Positions 35,099 through 44,511 of a stretch of 64,000 bases of DNA are shown in pieces (within the stretch, counting starts at the first letter, position 1; each line of letters opens with the position of its first letter). The notes under the pieces are model-generated. The model saw nothing but the letters and a program-made list of their open reading frames with translations. It was not told the DNA's origin and searched no databases. A program made the translations under genes and the position numbers. Source of the stretch: CAYWXK01 sp964462515 (GTDB lineage: Bacteria > Planctomycetota > Phycisphaerae > Sedimentisphaerales > Anaerobacaceae); NCBI GenBank assembly GCA_964462515.1, contig CAYWXK010000001.1, positions 124,001-188,000 on the forward strand, in the 5' to 3' direction.

Positions 35099-36250
35099 AT
35101 GTCACTGAAGGAGATTTTCTGCCAGGATAAAGCGATTGGGCTTTTGCAAAGAGCTTTCACGGCGGGGAAGATGCCGCACGCATATATCTTTGCCGGGCCT
35201 GAAGGCGTAGGTAAATATAAGACCGCGTCGGAGTGGGCGAAGCTGCTTCTTTGCAAAAACTCGGTTGCTGAAAAAATTAACGGCGGCGATTTTTCGGATA
35301 GTTGCGGCTTGTGTCAATCCTGCCGGCTTTTTGAAACCGGCTCGCACCCCGACTTCAACCACGTGTATAAAGAGCTGCTGGAATTCACCACAAACGGCAA
35401 AGGCAAAACCACGCCCGTGGAGCTGCCGATAGATGTCATTCGGGAATTTCTGGTTGCGAAGGTCCAGAATAAGCCTACCTTATCGCAGAGGAAGGTTTTT
35501 GTAGTCAGTGAGGCCGAGAAGCTAAATGTTTCCTCGCAGAATTGTTTGTTGAAGGTTCTGGAGGAGCCGCCGGCATACTGCTGCATAATTTTATTATGCA
35601 CACGCCTGGAAAGACTATTGCCGACCACCAGGTCGAGATGCCAGATAATCCGGTTTGGCCCAATAGACCAAAAGAGGATAATTGATAAGCTGAAACAGAT
35701 GGGTATTGGAGAAAAGGCTGCCGGGTATTTTGCGGTTCTTGCCAGCGGCAGTCTGGGAACGGGATGGCAGTGGGCCAAACTCGAAGCAGAGGGGGCAAAT
35801 CTTTACGAGACCAAAAGAAAACTAATAAGTGCGGTAGCGAGCTGCGAGTTTGCGGATGCGCTGGATTTGGCCGAGCGGTTTCTGAAAGAAAGTAAGAGAA
35901 TTGCCAGCATCTGGGCCAACATCAATAAAAACAAAAGCTCAAGCGATATCGAACAAAAGGTTCAAAAGACCCTTATCCAAATAATAATGTCGGCATACTA
36001 CGATGTGATGAATCTAAACGTCGCGCCGGCCAGAGAAATGATAAACTTTGACCAGGAGGAGCAAATAAAGAAGCTGGCTGGTCGGCTCGGGTCACAGGAT
36101 GCTGCTGCTGCTGCTGCTGCTGCTGCGGCAGAGAAGATTGACGATTGTTACAGGGCGATGCGCTGGGTAGAGGATAGCGTGAACGAGAAGCTTATCTTTG
36201 AACATCTCTTGTTAAATTTCGCCGGTTCTGGTAAAATTCAAGGTTCGTAG
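35099..36250 (+). CDS. holB: DNA polymerase III delta' subunit
   Basis: Clamp-loader subunit. ATG 35099 follows the tmk stop directly. The 383-residue product has the AAA+ fold: the GKMPHAYIFAGPEGVGKYKTAS P-loop region, a four-Cys zinc module (LLCKN...SCGLCQSC), VFVVSEAEKLNVSSQNCLLKVLEEPP, and TTRSRCQII (SRC motif). A poly-Ala stretch of ten residues near 335-344 comes from a GCT microsatellite. The C-terminal region is poorly conserved, as usual. Confidence 0.92.
   Translation: MSLKEIFCQDKAIGLLQRAFTAGKMPHAYIFAGPEGVGKYKTASEWAKLLLCKNSVAEKINGGDFSDSCGLCQSCRLFETGSHPDFNHVYKELLEFTTNGKGKTTPVELPIDVIREFLVAKVQNKPTLSQRKVFVVSEAEKLNVSSQNCLLKVLEEPPAYCCIILLCTRLERLLPTTRSRCQIIRFGPIDQKRIIDKLKQMGIGEKAAGYFAVLASGSLGTGWQWAKLEAEGANLYETKRKLISAVASCEFADALDLAERFLKESKRIASIWANINKNKSSSDIEQKVQKTLIQIIMSAYYDVMNLNVAPAREMINFDQEEQIKKLAGRLGSQDAAAAAAAAAAEKIDDCYRAMRWVEDSVNEKLIFEHLLLNFAGSGKIQGS
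36101..36127 (+). repeat. GCT trinucleotide microsatellite in holB
   Basis: Eight perfect GCT units from 36101, then GCGGCA, encoding ten alanines. Slippage changes length in whole codons, so the frame of this essential gene is kept. Confidence 0.85.
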
Positions 36251-36313
36251 CTCATTGTCGATGAACGGTGAGCCGGTAACAGTGAAGCTGAAGGCAGCAT
36301 TAAGGTAAATTAG

Positions 36314-37300
36314 ATGACAGAAGTTCCTGCGGCAAAACCGAGGCAGGCAAGAACAAAAAAATATATGCTTATTCGCTACGGGCGAATGAACACGGTCGGG
36401 TTATTTGAGCACAATGAGAGCAAGATACCCAAATTGAGCGCCCGCGTGGTGGTAAAAACGGAAAGAGGGCTTGAATTAGGCTATATTGTCGGACCGCTTA
36501 CCTTCTATAAAGCCGGACAAATTAAACTGACGGACGAGCAAATAAAATCATACTTTGTCGAAGGCGGAACCGAGTTTTCTTTTGAGCAGGCCGGTAAATT
36601 CATCCGTTTCGCAACCGCTGAGGACGTAAGTGAAGAGCAGCACCTGCAAAAAATTGCAAAGGAGGAGATAGAATGCTGCAGACGTTTTGCAGAGGAGCTG
36701 AGTTTGTCGATGAAGGTGGTGGATGCGGAGCACATATTTGGCGGGGAGCGAATTATTTTTTATTTTAAGTCCGACGGACGAGTTGACTTTCGCGAATTGG
36801 TGAAGAGGCTGGCGCAGGAATACCAGACAAGAATTGAGATGCGGCAAATCGGCTCACGAGATGAAGCAAAACTATTGGGGGATGTGGAAAGCTGCGGGCA
36901 GGAATGCTGCTGTAAGAGGTTCCTGAAGATTTTGCAGCCTGTGAATATGCGGATGGCAAAGATGCAAAAGGCGACGCTGGACCCTTCAAAAATTTCTGGC
37001 TATTGCGGGAGGTTAAAATGCTGTTTGCGATATGAAGACGAGACTTACACCGAGCTTAAAAGCCGATTGCCTAAGAAAAGCAGCAGGATTAAAACTGCAC
37101 GCGGCGAAGGCAAGGTTGTTGACACCCAGATATTGACCCAGCTTGTTGTGGTTGAATTCGAGGGCGGAGAAAAGATTGCTATGCCTTTGGAGGAGCTTGA
37201 GGTAATCGGCTCGCCGCCGGTCACAGCGGACCAGCAAGAGCAAGATAGTGCTGCGGAGGATGATAAGCAAGAGGAGGAGGAGGAGACTGGACTTGGGTAG
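36314..37300 (+). CDS. PSP1-domain protein (RicT-like)
   Basis: The 328-residue protein has the PSP1 C-terminal domain, known from Bacillus RicT (YaaT), which binds Fe-S clusters with RicA/RicF and affects RNA processing. It shows YGRMNTVGLFEH, VVVKTERGLELGYIVG, FYFKSDGRVDFRELVKRL and the cysteine set ESCGQECCCKRFL with SGYCGRLKCCLRYE, the likely cluster ligands. The tail is Glu/Asp-rich. The holB-ricT-metG order is widespread in bacteria, supporting the call. RicA and RicF are not in the window. Confidence 0.88.
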   Translation: MTEVPAAKPRQARTKKYMLIRYGRMNTVGLFEHNESKIPKLSARVVVKTERGLELGYIVGPLTFYKAGQIKLTDEQIKSYFVEGGTEFSFEQAGKFIRFATAEDVSEEQHLQKIAKEEIECCRRFAEELSLSMKVVDAEHIFGGERIIFYFKSDGRVDFRELVKRLAQEYQTRIEMRQIGSRDEAKLLGDVESCGQECCCKRFLKILQPVNMRMAKMQKATLDPSKISGYCGRLKCCLRYEDETYTELKSRLPKKSSRIKTARGEGKVVDTQILTQLVVVEFEGGEKIAMPLEELEVIGSPPVTADQQEQDSAAEDDKQEEEEETGLG

Positions 37301-37313
37301 CCATCAAAGAAAT

Positions 37314-39341
37314 ATGCCGCGAAAAATCGTTGTAACATCAGCTTTGCCTTACGCAAACGGCCCGATACACATAGGACATTTAGTCGAGTATCTGCAGACG
37401 GATATCTGGGTGCGATTCCAGAAGATATGCGGCAATCAATGTCTGTATTTTTGTGCCGACGACACTCACGGCACGCCGATTATGATAAGTGCGCGTGCTG
37501 CGGGGATAAGCCCGGAGAAGTTAATCGAGCAGATGCACAAAGAGCACAAAGCGGATTTTGACGGTTTTCATATTGAATTTGATAATTATTACACGACCCA
37601 CTCGACGGAGAATAGATACTTTAGCGAGCTTATATTTAGTCGGCTGAACCAGGCCGGCTCAATCGTCAAGAGAACTATCGAGCAGACCTATTGTGCGAGC
37701 TGCAAGATGCCGCTGCCTGATAGGTTCGTTCGCGGCACCTGTCCTCGGTGCAAGGCTGAGGACCAGTATGGCGACTGCTGCGAGGTCTGCAGCGCAACGT
37801 ATCAACCTACTGATCTAATCAATCCCTACTGTTCAACTTGCAGGGCAAGGCCGACTTTCCAGACATCCGAACACTACTTTTTCAAACTTGCGGATTACCA
37901 GCAGCGCCTCAAAGACCTTATCACCGGCGGATATACGGGTAAATCCGTAGCAAACAAACTCGACGAATGGTTCAAAGCGGGATTGAAGGATTGGGACATA
38001 TCCAGGGATGGCCCGTATTTTGGATTTAAGATACCCGGCGAGGAGAATAAATTTTTCTACGTCTGGCTGGATGCGCCAATCGGATATATGGCCTCAGCTA
38101 AAAACTACTGCGACAGAAACGGACTTGATTTCGAGAGGCTATGGAACAGCGGCGAATATGAGCTGTATCATTTCATCGGCAAGGACATTATGTATTTCCA
38201 CGCACTGTTCTGGCCTGCAATGCTGATGGGGACTGGCTTCAGGACCGGCGACAAACTTTTTGTGCACGGCTTTTTGACCGTAAACGGCGAAAAGATGAGT
38301 AAGTCGCGCGGAACGTTTATTAAGGCAAGCACCTATCTGAAATACTTAAACCCCGAATACCTGCGGTATTATTACGCAAGCAAGCTGACCGATAGTATCG
38401 ATGATATAGATTTGAAGATAGAGGACTTCATAAACAAAACCAATTCCGATTTGGTGGGTAAGTTTGCCAATCTCGCCTCGCGTTCCGGGCCTATGGTAAC
38501 ACGGCTCTGGCAGGGGCAGCTTGGCAGGTTAGACGAGGAGGGTAAAGAATTGGTTAATAAAATCGCTGCGGCAAAAGAGCAAATTGTTGACGATTACGAG
38601 GGTCTTAACTTTGCCGGCGTTGTGCGAGCGATTGTTACACTATCTGACGAGGCGGATAGATTCCTCGAGAGAAGAGAGCCTTGGGTGACGGTGAAAACCG
38701 ACCTTGAGAAGACACAAGCTACCTTGACGGCGGCGATAAATGCTGTGCGAATCCTGACAATTTACTTAAAGCCTATTCTGCCCAAATACGTCCGTAAGGT
38801 GGAAAGATTCTTAAATATAGATGCGTTAAGTTTTGCAGATGTCGAAAAACTGTTAGAGAACCATAAAATAAATGATTTTGAACGATTATTTGAAAGAGTT
38901 GACGAGAAACAGGTGAATGCAATGGTAGAAGAAAGTAAGGAAACACAGGGTCCGAAGGCGGCGGCCCAGCCGGCTGCCGCGCAAGCTATTGGTCCGTCCG
39001 CCGGCGGATTTAAGCCTGAATGCACAATGGCGGATTTTGAAAAAATTGATTTGCGAATTGCTAAGGTGATAAAAGCGGAAGCAGTGGCGGGCGCTGATAA
39101 GCTGTTGCGTTTGCAATTAGATGTGGGCGGGGTGCAAAAAAGCGTTCTTGCTGCCATAGCGACTGCATACAGGCCCGAGGACCTGACCGACAAAATGGTT
39201 GTGTATTTTGCGAACCTCAAGCCCAGGCAGATGAGATTTGGGTTGTCGGAAGGTATGATTATGGCGGCGGGCAGCGGCGGAAAAGATATTTATATGCTTA
39301 CGATTGATGCAGGTGCAAAACCCGGGCAAAAAGTGCTTTAG
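37314..39341 (+). CDS. metG: Methionyl-tRNA synthetase with C-terminal tRNA-binding domain
   Basis: ATG 37314 (MPRKIVVTSALPYANG) is the natural start; the frame runs 22 codons further into the ricT-like tail. The 675-residue product has the HIGH motif as GPIHIGH, a four-Cys-pair zinc knot region (CASCKMPLPDRF...CPRCKAEDQYGDCCEVC...CSTCRARP) and KMSKS as GEKMSKSRG. A linker precedes an EMAPII-like tRNA-binding OB domain at about 565-675 (FEKIDLRIAKVIKAEAV, VYFANLKPRQMRFG). This is the E. coli-like long form. Confidence 0.97.
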   Translation: MPRKIVVTSALPYANGPIHIGHLVEYLQTDIWVRFQKICGNQCLYFCADDTHGTPIMISARAAGISPEKLIEQMHKEHKADFDGFHIEFDNYYTTHSTENRYFSELIFSRLNQAGSIVKRTIEQTYCASCKMPLPDRFVRGTCPRCKAEDQYGDCCEVCSATYQPTDLINPYCSTCRARPTFQTSEHYFFKLADYQQRLKDLITGGYTGKSVANKLDEWFKAGLKDWDISRDGPYFGFKIPGEENKFFYVWLDAPIGYMASAKNYCDRNGLDFERLWNSGEYELYHFIGKDIMYFHALFWPAMLMGTGFRTGDKLFVHGFLTVNGEKMSKSRGTFIKASTYLKYLNPEYLRYYYASKLTDSIDDIDLKIEDFINKTNSDLVGKFANLASRSGPMVTRLWQGQLGRLDEEGKELVNKIAAAKEQIVDDYEGLNFAGVVRAIVTLSDEADRFLERREPWVTVKTDLEKTQATLTAAINAVRILTIYLKPILPKYVRKVERFLNIDALSFADVEKLLENHKINDFERLFERVDEKQVNAMVEESKETQGPKAAAQPAAAQAIGPSAGGFKPECTMADFEKIDLRIAKVIKAEAVAGADKLLRLQLDVGGVQKSVLAAIATAYRPEDLTDKMVVYFANLKPRQMRFGLSEGMIMAAGSGGKDIYMLTIDAGAKPGQKVL

Positions 39342-39421
39342 ATTTTTATAGTTCATAGCTCGTAATTCATTGTTCATCGAAAGCAGGCTATGAACAATGA
39401 ACGACGGACACATAACAACAA

Positions 39422-39775
39422 ATGCGAAAGAGTCTTGAACAGATTGCCAGAGAAGATGGAAGATTCGGTGTCGGGGCGCTGAGGTTCATTTATGAGGGAC
39501 TTGGATATACTGTAAGAAAGGTAGCCAGTGCACCCATGCACGTTGGTGGCCAGATGCTCTGCGAGGGGCTGAGGAAATTGGCGCTGGAGAGATGGGGAAG
39601 ATTAGCGATGCCGGTGTTAAATAGCTGGGGGGTTAAGACGACGCACGATTTCGGCGAAATTGTTTACCTGATGATAAGGCACAAATGGATGAATGCTCAG
39701 CCGACCGATACAGTAAATGATTTCAACGATGTTTATGACTTCAAAACCGTCTTCAAGGACCAGTTCGAGTTTTAG
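39422..39775 (+). CDS. Verrucomicrobia/Planctomycetes-restricted small protein
   Basis: The 117-residue protein opens LEQIAREDGRFGVGALRF and continues YEGLGYTV and GGQMLCEGLRKLALERWG. It then has a conserved GVKTTHDFGEIVYLMI segment, and ends in an acidic DVYDFKTVFKDQFEF. From memory this is the Minf_1886-type family (TIGR04138) found mainly in Planctomycetes, Verrucomicrobia and relatives; the function is unknown. It follows metG by 80 bases. It is one of the better taxonomic clues in the window. Confidence 0.8.
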   Translation: MRKSLEQIAREDGRFGVGALRFIYEGLGYTVRKVASAPMHVGGQMLCEGLRKLALERWGRLAMPVLNSWGVKTTHDFGEIVYLMIRHKWMNAQPTDTVNDFNDVYDFKTVFKDQFEF

Positions 39776-39802
39776 AAAAAGTTGCCGTCACTTTCTTTTA
39801 CC

Positions 39803-39887
39803 GACGAGTCCGCAGAGGTCGCTGAGTTTTTTATTTCTATATCTTATTGTTTCTCCGCGTGCTTTGCGTGCTCTGCGGTGAATCCTT
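39803..39887. repeat. Inverted-repeat element between the small Verruco/Plancto gene and dapF
   Basis: Left end CCGCAGAGGTCGCTGAG; right end CTCCGCGTGC...GCTCTGCGGTGAA, whose reverse complement begins TTCACCGCAGAG. The ends pair imperfectly around an AT-rich centre. Similar size and plan to the elements at 44748-44818 and inside the thiC riboswitch, but with a different end sequence. It ends at the dapF stop. Confidence 0.55.
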
Positions 39888-39888
39888 T

Positions 39889-40752
39889 CTACAAAATGCC
39901 GCTCTTAAGTTTTTTCTTCAGGTCGGCGTGAAAACAACCACTGAAGACGCCTTCGACCGCACCTGTCATAAAAATCTCCCGGTCTTTGGCGATTTCCACA
40001 AGTAGTGTCCCGCCGGGCATCTTGACGTTTATCCTGTTATCGACCAGCCCCAATTTATGGGCTGCCGCCGCTGCTGCGCAGGAGCTGCTGCCGGAGGCAA
40101 GCGTGTATCCTGCGCCTCGCTCCCAGATTCTGATTTCGATATTGCTTCTATCGAGCACCTTCAATAGCTGCACGTTAATCCGCTTTGGAAACATCTTGTG
40201 GTTTTCGACAAAAGGCCCAAGCTCTCGTGCCTTTTCCTCGCTGACCTCTGCCATTGGAATTACGCAGTGAGGATTGCCGATGGATACGCACGTAACAGGG
40301 TATTTGGCCTTGTTCACTTCAAGCTCTTCGTTGACTACTTCTCTTTTGTTTCCGGCGACTGGAATTTCTGTGCTGACAAACGTAACCTTACCCATATTGA
40401 TTCGTATATTGTTAGCGGTGTCATCCAGTATAGTTACATCCACGATTCCGCCGAGCGTTTTGATTTTAAAATTTTTTGTCCTTACGTATTTATTTTCGAA
40501 TAGGTACTTGGCGAAGATGCGCAGGCCGTTGCCGCTTTTTTCCGCTTCGCTGCCGTCGGGATTAAAAATTCTAACTTGCGGCAAATCTTTACTGCCCAGA
40601 GGGCCATAGAGTATTCCGTCTGAGCCGACGCCGAAGTTGCGATGACAAATCAGCCGGATTGCATCCGGCGTCAATTTTACGTCAGCCACATTTGGGTCGA
40701 TTACCAGATAATCATTTCCCAGGCCGTGATATTTACTAAAATGTATTTTCAC
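39889..40752 (-). CDS. dapF: Diaminopimelate epimerase-like protein with Ser for first catalytic Cys
   Basis: GTG 40752 lies 8 bases after GGGAG; an upstream TTG overlaps that ribosome site. The 287-residue product has both pseudo-symmetric DapF halves: KYHGLGNDYLVID, RNFGVGSDGI, NPDGSEAEKSGNGLRIFAKY, and CVSIGNPHCVIP, RIWERGAGYTLASGSSSCAAAAAA. DapF interconverts LL- and meso-diaminopimelate for peptidoglycan and lysine. The usual MCGNG Cys73 is Ser73 here (KSGNG), while the second Cys is kept in SSSCAA. Activity may be altered, or this may be a related epimerase. It is not in an operon. Confidence 0.85.
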   Translation of the reverse strand: MKIHFSKYHGLGNDYLVIDPNVADVKLTPDAIRLICHRNFGVGSDGILYGPLGSKDLPQVRIFNPDGSEAEKSGNGLRIFAKYLFENKYVRTKNFKIKTLGGIVDVTILDDTANNIRINMGKVTFVSTEIPVAGNKREVVNEELEVNKAKYPVTCVSIGNPHCVIPMAEVSEEKARELGPFVENHKMFPKRINVQLLKVLDRSNIEIRIWERGAGYTLASGSSSCAAAAAAHKLGLVDNRINVKMPGGTLLVEIAKDREIFMTGAVEGVFSGCFHADLKKKLKSGIL

Positions 40753-40848
40753 AATTGCGACTCCCAAATAACCCCTTTGTTCACTATGCAGCCCAAAAAC
40801 TTACTTCATAAACTGGTATTACAAAGTTTTAGATAATCAAGCCGATTT

Positions 40849-40874
40849 GTCATTCCCGCGAAGGCGGGAATCCA
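40849..40874. repeat. GTCATTCCCGCGAAGGCGGGAATCC dispersed hairpin
   Basis: Arm ATTCCCGC (40852-40859), loop GAAG, arm GCGGGAAT (40864-40871). This exact hairpin type is common as a dispersed repeat in many bacterial genomes. The surrounding 40753-41006 is AT-rich without a gene. Confidence 0.7.
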
Positions 40875-41006
40875 TAAAAAACGGCCTGATATGAGATTTT
40901 AACCAAATTATTCGCTAAAAATTTATTCAAGGTAGCTCATAAATGTAATTTTAACATATAACCGGCTAATAAGCTAACATTGAAAATCTACTCTTTTACT
41001 GTTTAT

Positions 41007-41050
41007 AAAAAGGGCTGTGAACACCGGTCTTTGGATGGCTCACAGCCTTT
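41007..41050 (-). terminator. Terminator-like hairpin
   Basis: Arms GGCTGTGA (41013-41020) and TCACAGCC (41040-41047). On the minus strand the stem is followed by CTTTTTATAAAC. It lies downstream of the dockerin remnant at 41163. The T-rich plus-strand side (TTTAGATTTG) is weaker. Confidence 0.5.
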
Positions 41051-41162
41051 AGATTTGTCAAACAATTTTTCGCTCTATGGTGTTCCCGAAGTCGGCTGGA
41101 TTATTCTGACGGTGTCGGTGCCATAGAAGTATTGACCGGTCTTTAATTGGCCCACAATTTAT

Positions 41163-41495
41163 TTAATGCAGCCAATCTTTTGTAAGTAGAGCAAAGTCGG
41201 ACATATTCACCCTGCCATCGTGATTGAGGTCGCCAAGTTTAATAGCACGTCTGAGCCATTCTCTTATAGGCGGCCAGGAAGCAATTTTATCTACTAAATC
41301 CCTGGTCTCCTGATGTTGCTGCTGTAATTGTTCTATTTGAGATTGCAATGCAGCAAGCTGGTCTTTTAGGTCCTGGGTAGTTCGGTTGATGATTTTAACG
41401 GTATCGGTTGCCGTAGCTAAAGAATTATCTGTAACGGTTAACTCGATAACTTCTTCTACCCTGCCTAATGCTCTGGTTTTACACCGTGGGGATCC
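41163..41495 (-). pseudogene. 3' remnant of a dockerin-bearing secreted protein
   Basis: The minus-strand frame is open from 41495 to a stop at 41163, but the only start is an internal TTG at 41348. The translation is VIELTVTDNSLATATDTVKI (a PKD/cadherin-like strand ending), then a coiled segment LKDQLAALQSQIEQLQQQ, then the dockerin-like GDLNHDGRVNMSDFALLTKD. Just upstream, a different frame reads FFVVTLTVDSVGIPTV before a stop, also like a PKD strand. This fits a decayed, frameshifted gene whose 5' part is gone. The remainder to 41760 holds nothing recognisable. Confidence 0.5.
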
Positions 41496-41760
41496 CTACG
41501 GAGTCCACGGTCAGAGTCACCACGAAAAAATCGGAAATTTCAATCTTAGGGCCTATAACGGTTTTGGGTGGGTATCACCAAACCCTGTGATCGTCCGTCC
41601 TGGGATGTTCTCGTGCGTTTTTCGGGGGTAAAATGGGCAGGCTGTGGTTGAATCGACGTAATAAGACGATTTTCAGCATTTTGTGTTATAAGTTCTTGTA
41701 TTTACTATATTTGCACATTACGGCACAGTTGTCGCAACTCCCGGCTCCTCGGATCACGGG

Positions 41761-44511
41761 TCAGTATCTGGCAGCAACAGTCACCTTTCCCGTCAACCCC
41801 ATCAGTTCGATGACCTCTTTGTCCTTGTTAAATCCGGTCCACGGCTGGCCGTTGACCATCACGCTCTTGATCGGCACCGCCTTAGGATGGCGGAGACGTA
41901 CGATAACGCTCTTGGGTGGATTGCGATTCGGTATCTCGATGGTGGCGGTGATCTTGCCGTTGTCCACGTCCGAGACGATCTCATATGCCAAAGTTCCGAA
42001 GTAGGTCGGAGCGTTCTTGATTGCGACCTTCTTGCCATGCTCCAGCCAGACGCGAGGCGTGGCGCGGGCCACCCACAGGGACTGGCCATCCTCCATCACC
42101 AACAGGTTGCGAAAGTTTTCCATGAACCAACCTGCGGTGCCGTTGTCAGGATTACTACAGTCCGTATAGTTACCCAAATTCCAAGCTTCCCAGAACTTTC
42201 CATTGGCACCCACTATAGCCGCGTAAGAGTTCATCCAGAATCGCAGAAAATTCGGCACATCGTCTTGAAGCAGGTAGATGTTGGCATTATGCGAGGCCTT
42301 AGGTAAACTTACATAGCAATTCCAGAACCAGGCATCGTTCGTGGAAAGGCCCTTTTTCTTCCGCGCTTCTTCCTGTTCCCGCACGGCGCTGACAGACGTT
42401 CCTATCTCCTCCATCACGTTCAGTGTACCGACCATGTGGATGTCGTTGGCATCCAGTGCGACAAATGGTTCGGCCAGCGGAAGTGCCCCCATAAAACGAT
42501 CACACTCCGGAAACTGGGGAGCACCTAACTCCGGACCAGTTAGACCCCGAGCATACGCCATTCTTGGAATATAACTGCGGAACGTGCCGTCACGCCCAAG
42601 TCGCACCGGCGCCAGCGCCACCTCACGTTCCACGACCCGGCGGATGTCTGTGCGAAACGCACTGGACTCGTCGCGGTACTTCCGGCCGGCTTCCGGATCA
42701 AACTCCGTCAAGGCGTCGGCGAAACGCCGTAGTCCCTGGAGAGCAAAGGCATTGTCACAATAGTACCAATGCCAGTCACAACTGGGTAAAGCATAATCGC
42801 CCAGCATGCACGGCGGCATGAGACCGGCCACCAAGAGATCTTGTCGGTTGGGAATGTCCTTCATGTAGGAATTCCGCTGACGGATGATCCAGTCCGCCGC
42901 CGCCTGCATTCGGACACGGTTCCGCTGAAACCACTCCTTGTCGCCTGTCAGGAAATAACGCTCCGACATGCCAAACAGGAGTCTTCCTGTCGAGGCGTGC
43001 GTGCCGTCATGGCTGTATCCCATGTCGTGTCTCATGGCCGTCGCCCACTCCAGGGCACCATTACCATCCGTATAATCGCCGTCCGACTTCGCGCCCGGGG
43101 CCTTCAAGAAATGCTCATATACCTTGGCAGCCTCATCGTGCAGACCCACCAAATCCATTTCATGGGCAACTCGGCCCACCTCAAACGCAAGTCCCCCCCA
43201 CATGTGCTTGCCTTTCAACTGGAACGAGGCCGCGCGCCAAGCATCGGTCCAGCGTGAGTCCGGCAGTTGCACCTGCATGGGAGGGTCCTCGACCTGAGGG
43301 AATGGCGGAACAACCGTCCCCGCCGGACATGTCCACAGCCTGACCTCCCGCATGACCTCCTCCCAGGAGGCGGCCTCGCGATGTTCGCGGGTCATCTGGC
43401 AAATACCCTTGAGGTTCTTGGCCGCCAATTCCCCTGCAAATTGCCGGGCGGTTTCCCCGCTGCCGACCTTCGTCACGAAAATGCCATGTTCCGGAATCAG
43501 GATCGGTCCGTCCTCCAGATCGCGAAGGCAAAGCGTGAAACCAGTTGTCTTGGTCCAAACGGTAAGCCGACTATCCAAACCTGGGCGACTGCTGGGGGCG
43601 TACAGTAACGGTACGACAATGCCTCGTCTCGCATCGCCTGCGGCCCGCGATTGCCAGGTGTGCACACCAGTCACTGTCGTTCCCTTGTCGTCCGCCAATG
43701 GCGACACGGAACCGACCATAGCCACATGGGACTCCAGGCGGCCGTCAAAGTCGGTCTTCTCCGTTCCCGCTTGGAAGCCCCATTCAATTTCCAAATCCAT
43801 CCGTTTCCACTCACCCACACTCGGACCGATCACCCGGATACTCGGTACGGCAGACTTGACGCCACCCTGTGTCTTTCCCTCTTCGTAGAAGACCGCAACC
43901 ATTTCCGTAGCAGAATCGACCTGGATATTATAGGCCCAGTCCATTTTCGTAGGAGGGTCGCTCTTGTACGTCCACGTACGCCGATCTCCTGATACCTCCG
44001 GATTGCTCAGAACCTTATCCACGGTCCACCCAAACCAACCATACGACGTAGGATAGACCCGAACCTCCACCGTTTCTGGCGACGGAATCTCCAGAACGCT
44101 GGCGGGCCAATGAAGTTCCACTTGATACTTCGTCACTCCTCCTGTCCAGAGCAGTCCCGCCTGTAGCCGGCCTTTCGGTGGTGGGAGTAACGGTTTCAGT
44201 AAATCAGGCATATCATAATATATGCTTTTTAACTGTTGCTGAGGCAGTGTGGTGAAAGCCGTCCGATACACCTTATCCATCCGCTCGAGGCGCCGCGGGA
44301 TGAAATACGCTTCCGGTTTCTCCTGAACCGCCAGATCGGCGCGCCACGCATACGCCCACGGCGCAATGTCCACCGGTTGGCCCATCAGTTTGTCCACCTC
44401 GGTTTTCTCCGTCGCTGTCGGTGGGAGGCCCGGCGGTTCAACAGCAGACACAGTGCCTACTCCACTCAATACCAGCCCAAAAACACAAATGATTAAGTAA
44501 AGCCGTTTCAT
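41761..44511 (-). CDS. Large secreted glycosidase-like protein with six-hairpin barrel
   Basis: The 916-residue exported protein has a signal peptide MKRLYLIICVFGLVLSG...VSA. An N-terminal beta-rich region spans about 100-420. From about 430 to 820 a helical region resembles (alpha/alpha)6 glycosidase barrels: WTDAWRAASFQLKGKHMWGG, DYTDGNGALEWATAMRHDMG, DWHWYYCDNAFALQGLRRF, NDAWFWNCYVSLPKASHNA and EAWNLGNYTDCSNPDNG. A final beta domain follows (ITATIEIPNRNPPKSVIVRL, VMVNGQPW). The exact GH family is not clear to me (GH63/GH95/GH142-like plans are possible), so substrate and residues are not assigned. Third positions are visibly richer in G and C than in the neighbours, suggesting transfer. 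Confidence 0.65.
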   Translation of the reverse strand: MKRLYLIICVFGLVLSGVGTVSAVEPPGLPPTATEKTEVDKLMGQPVDIAPWAYAWRADLAVQEKPEAYFIPRRLERMDKVYRTAFTTLPQQQLKSIYYDMPDLLKPLLPPPKGRLQAGLLWTGGVTKYQVELHWPASVLEIPSPETVEVRVYPTSYGWFGWTVDKVLSNPEVSGDRRTWTYKSDPPTKMDWAYNIQVDSATEMVAVFYEEGKTQGGVKSAVPSIRVIGPSVGEWKRMDLEIEWGFQAGTEKTDFDGRLESHVAMVGSVSPLADDKGTTVTGVHTWQSRAAGDARRGIVVPLLYAPSSRPGLDSRLTVWTKTTGFTLCLRDLEDGPILIPEHGIFVTKVGSGETARQFAGELAAKNLKGICQMTREHREAASWEEVMREVRLWTCPAGTVVPPFPQVEDPPMQVQLPDSRWTDAWRAASFQLKGKHMWGGLAFEVGRVAHEMDLVGLHDEAAKVYEHFLKAPGAKSDGDYTDGNGALEWATAMRHDMGYSHDGTHASTGRLLFGMSERYFLTGDKEWFQRNRVRMQAAADWIIRQRNSYMKDIPNRQDLLVAGLMPPCMLGDYALPSCDWHWYYCDNAFALQGLRRFADALTEFDPEAGRKYRDESSAFRTDIRRVVEREVALAPVRLGRDGTFRSYIPRMAYARGLTGPELGAPQFPECDRFMGALPLAEPFVALDANDIHMVGTLNVMEEIGTSVSAVREQEEARKKKGLSTNDAWFWNCYVSLPKASHNANIYLLQDDVPNFLRFWMNSYAAIVGANGKFWEAWNLGNYTDCSNPDNGTAGWFMENFRNLLVMEDGQSLWVARATPRVWLEHGKKVAIKNAPTYFGTLAYEIVSDVDNGKITATIEIPNRNPPKSVIVRLRHPKAVPIKSVMVNGQPWTGFNKDKEVIELMGLTGKVTVAARY

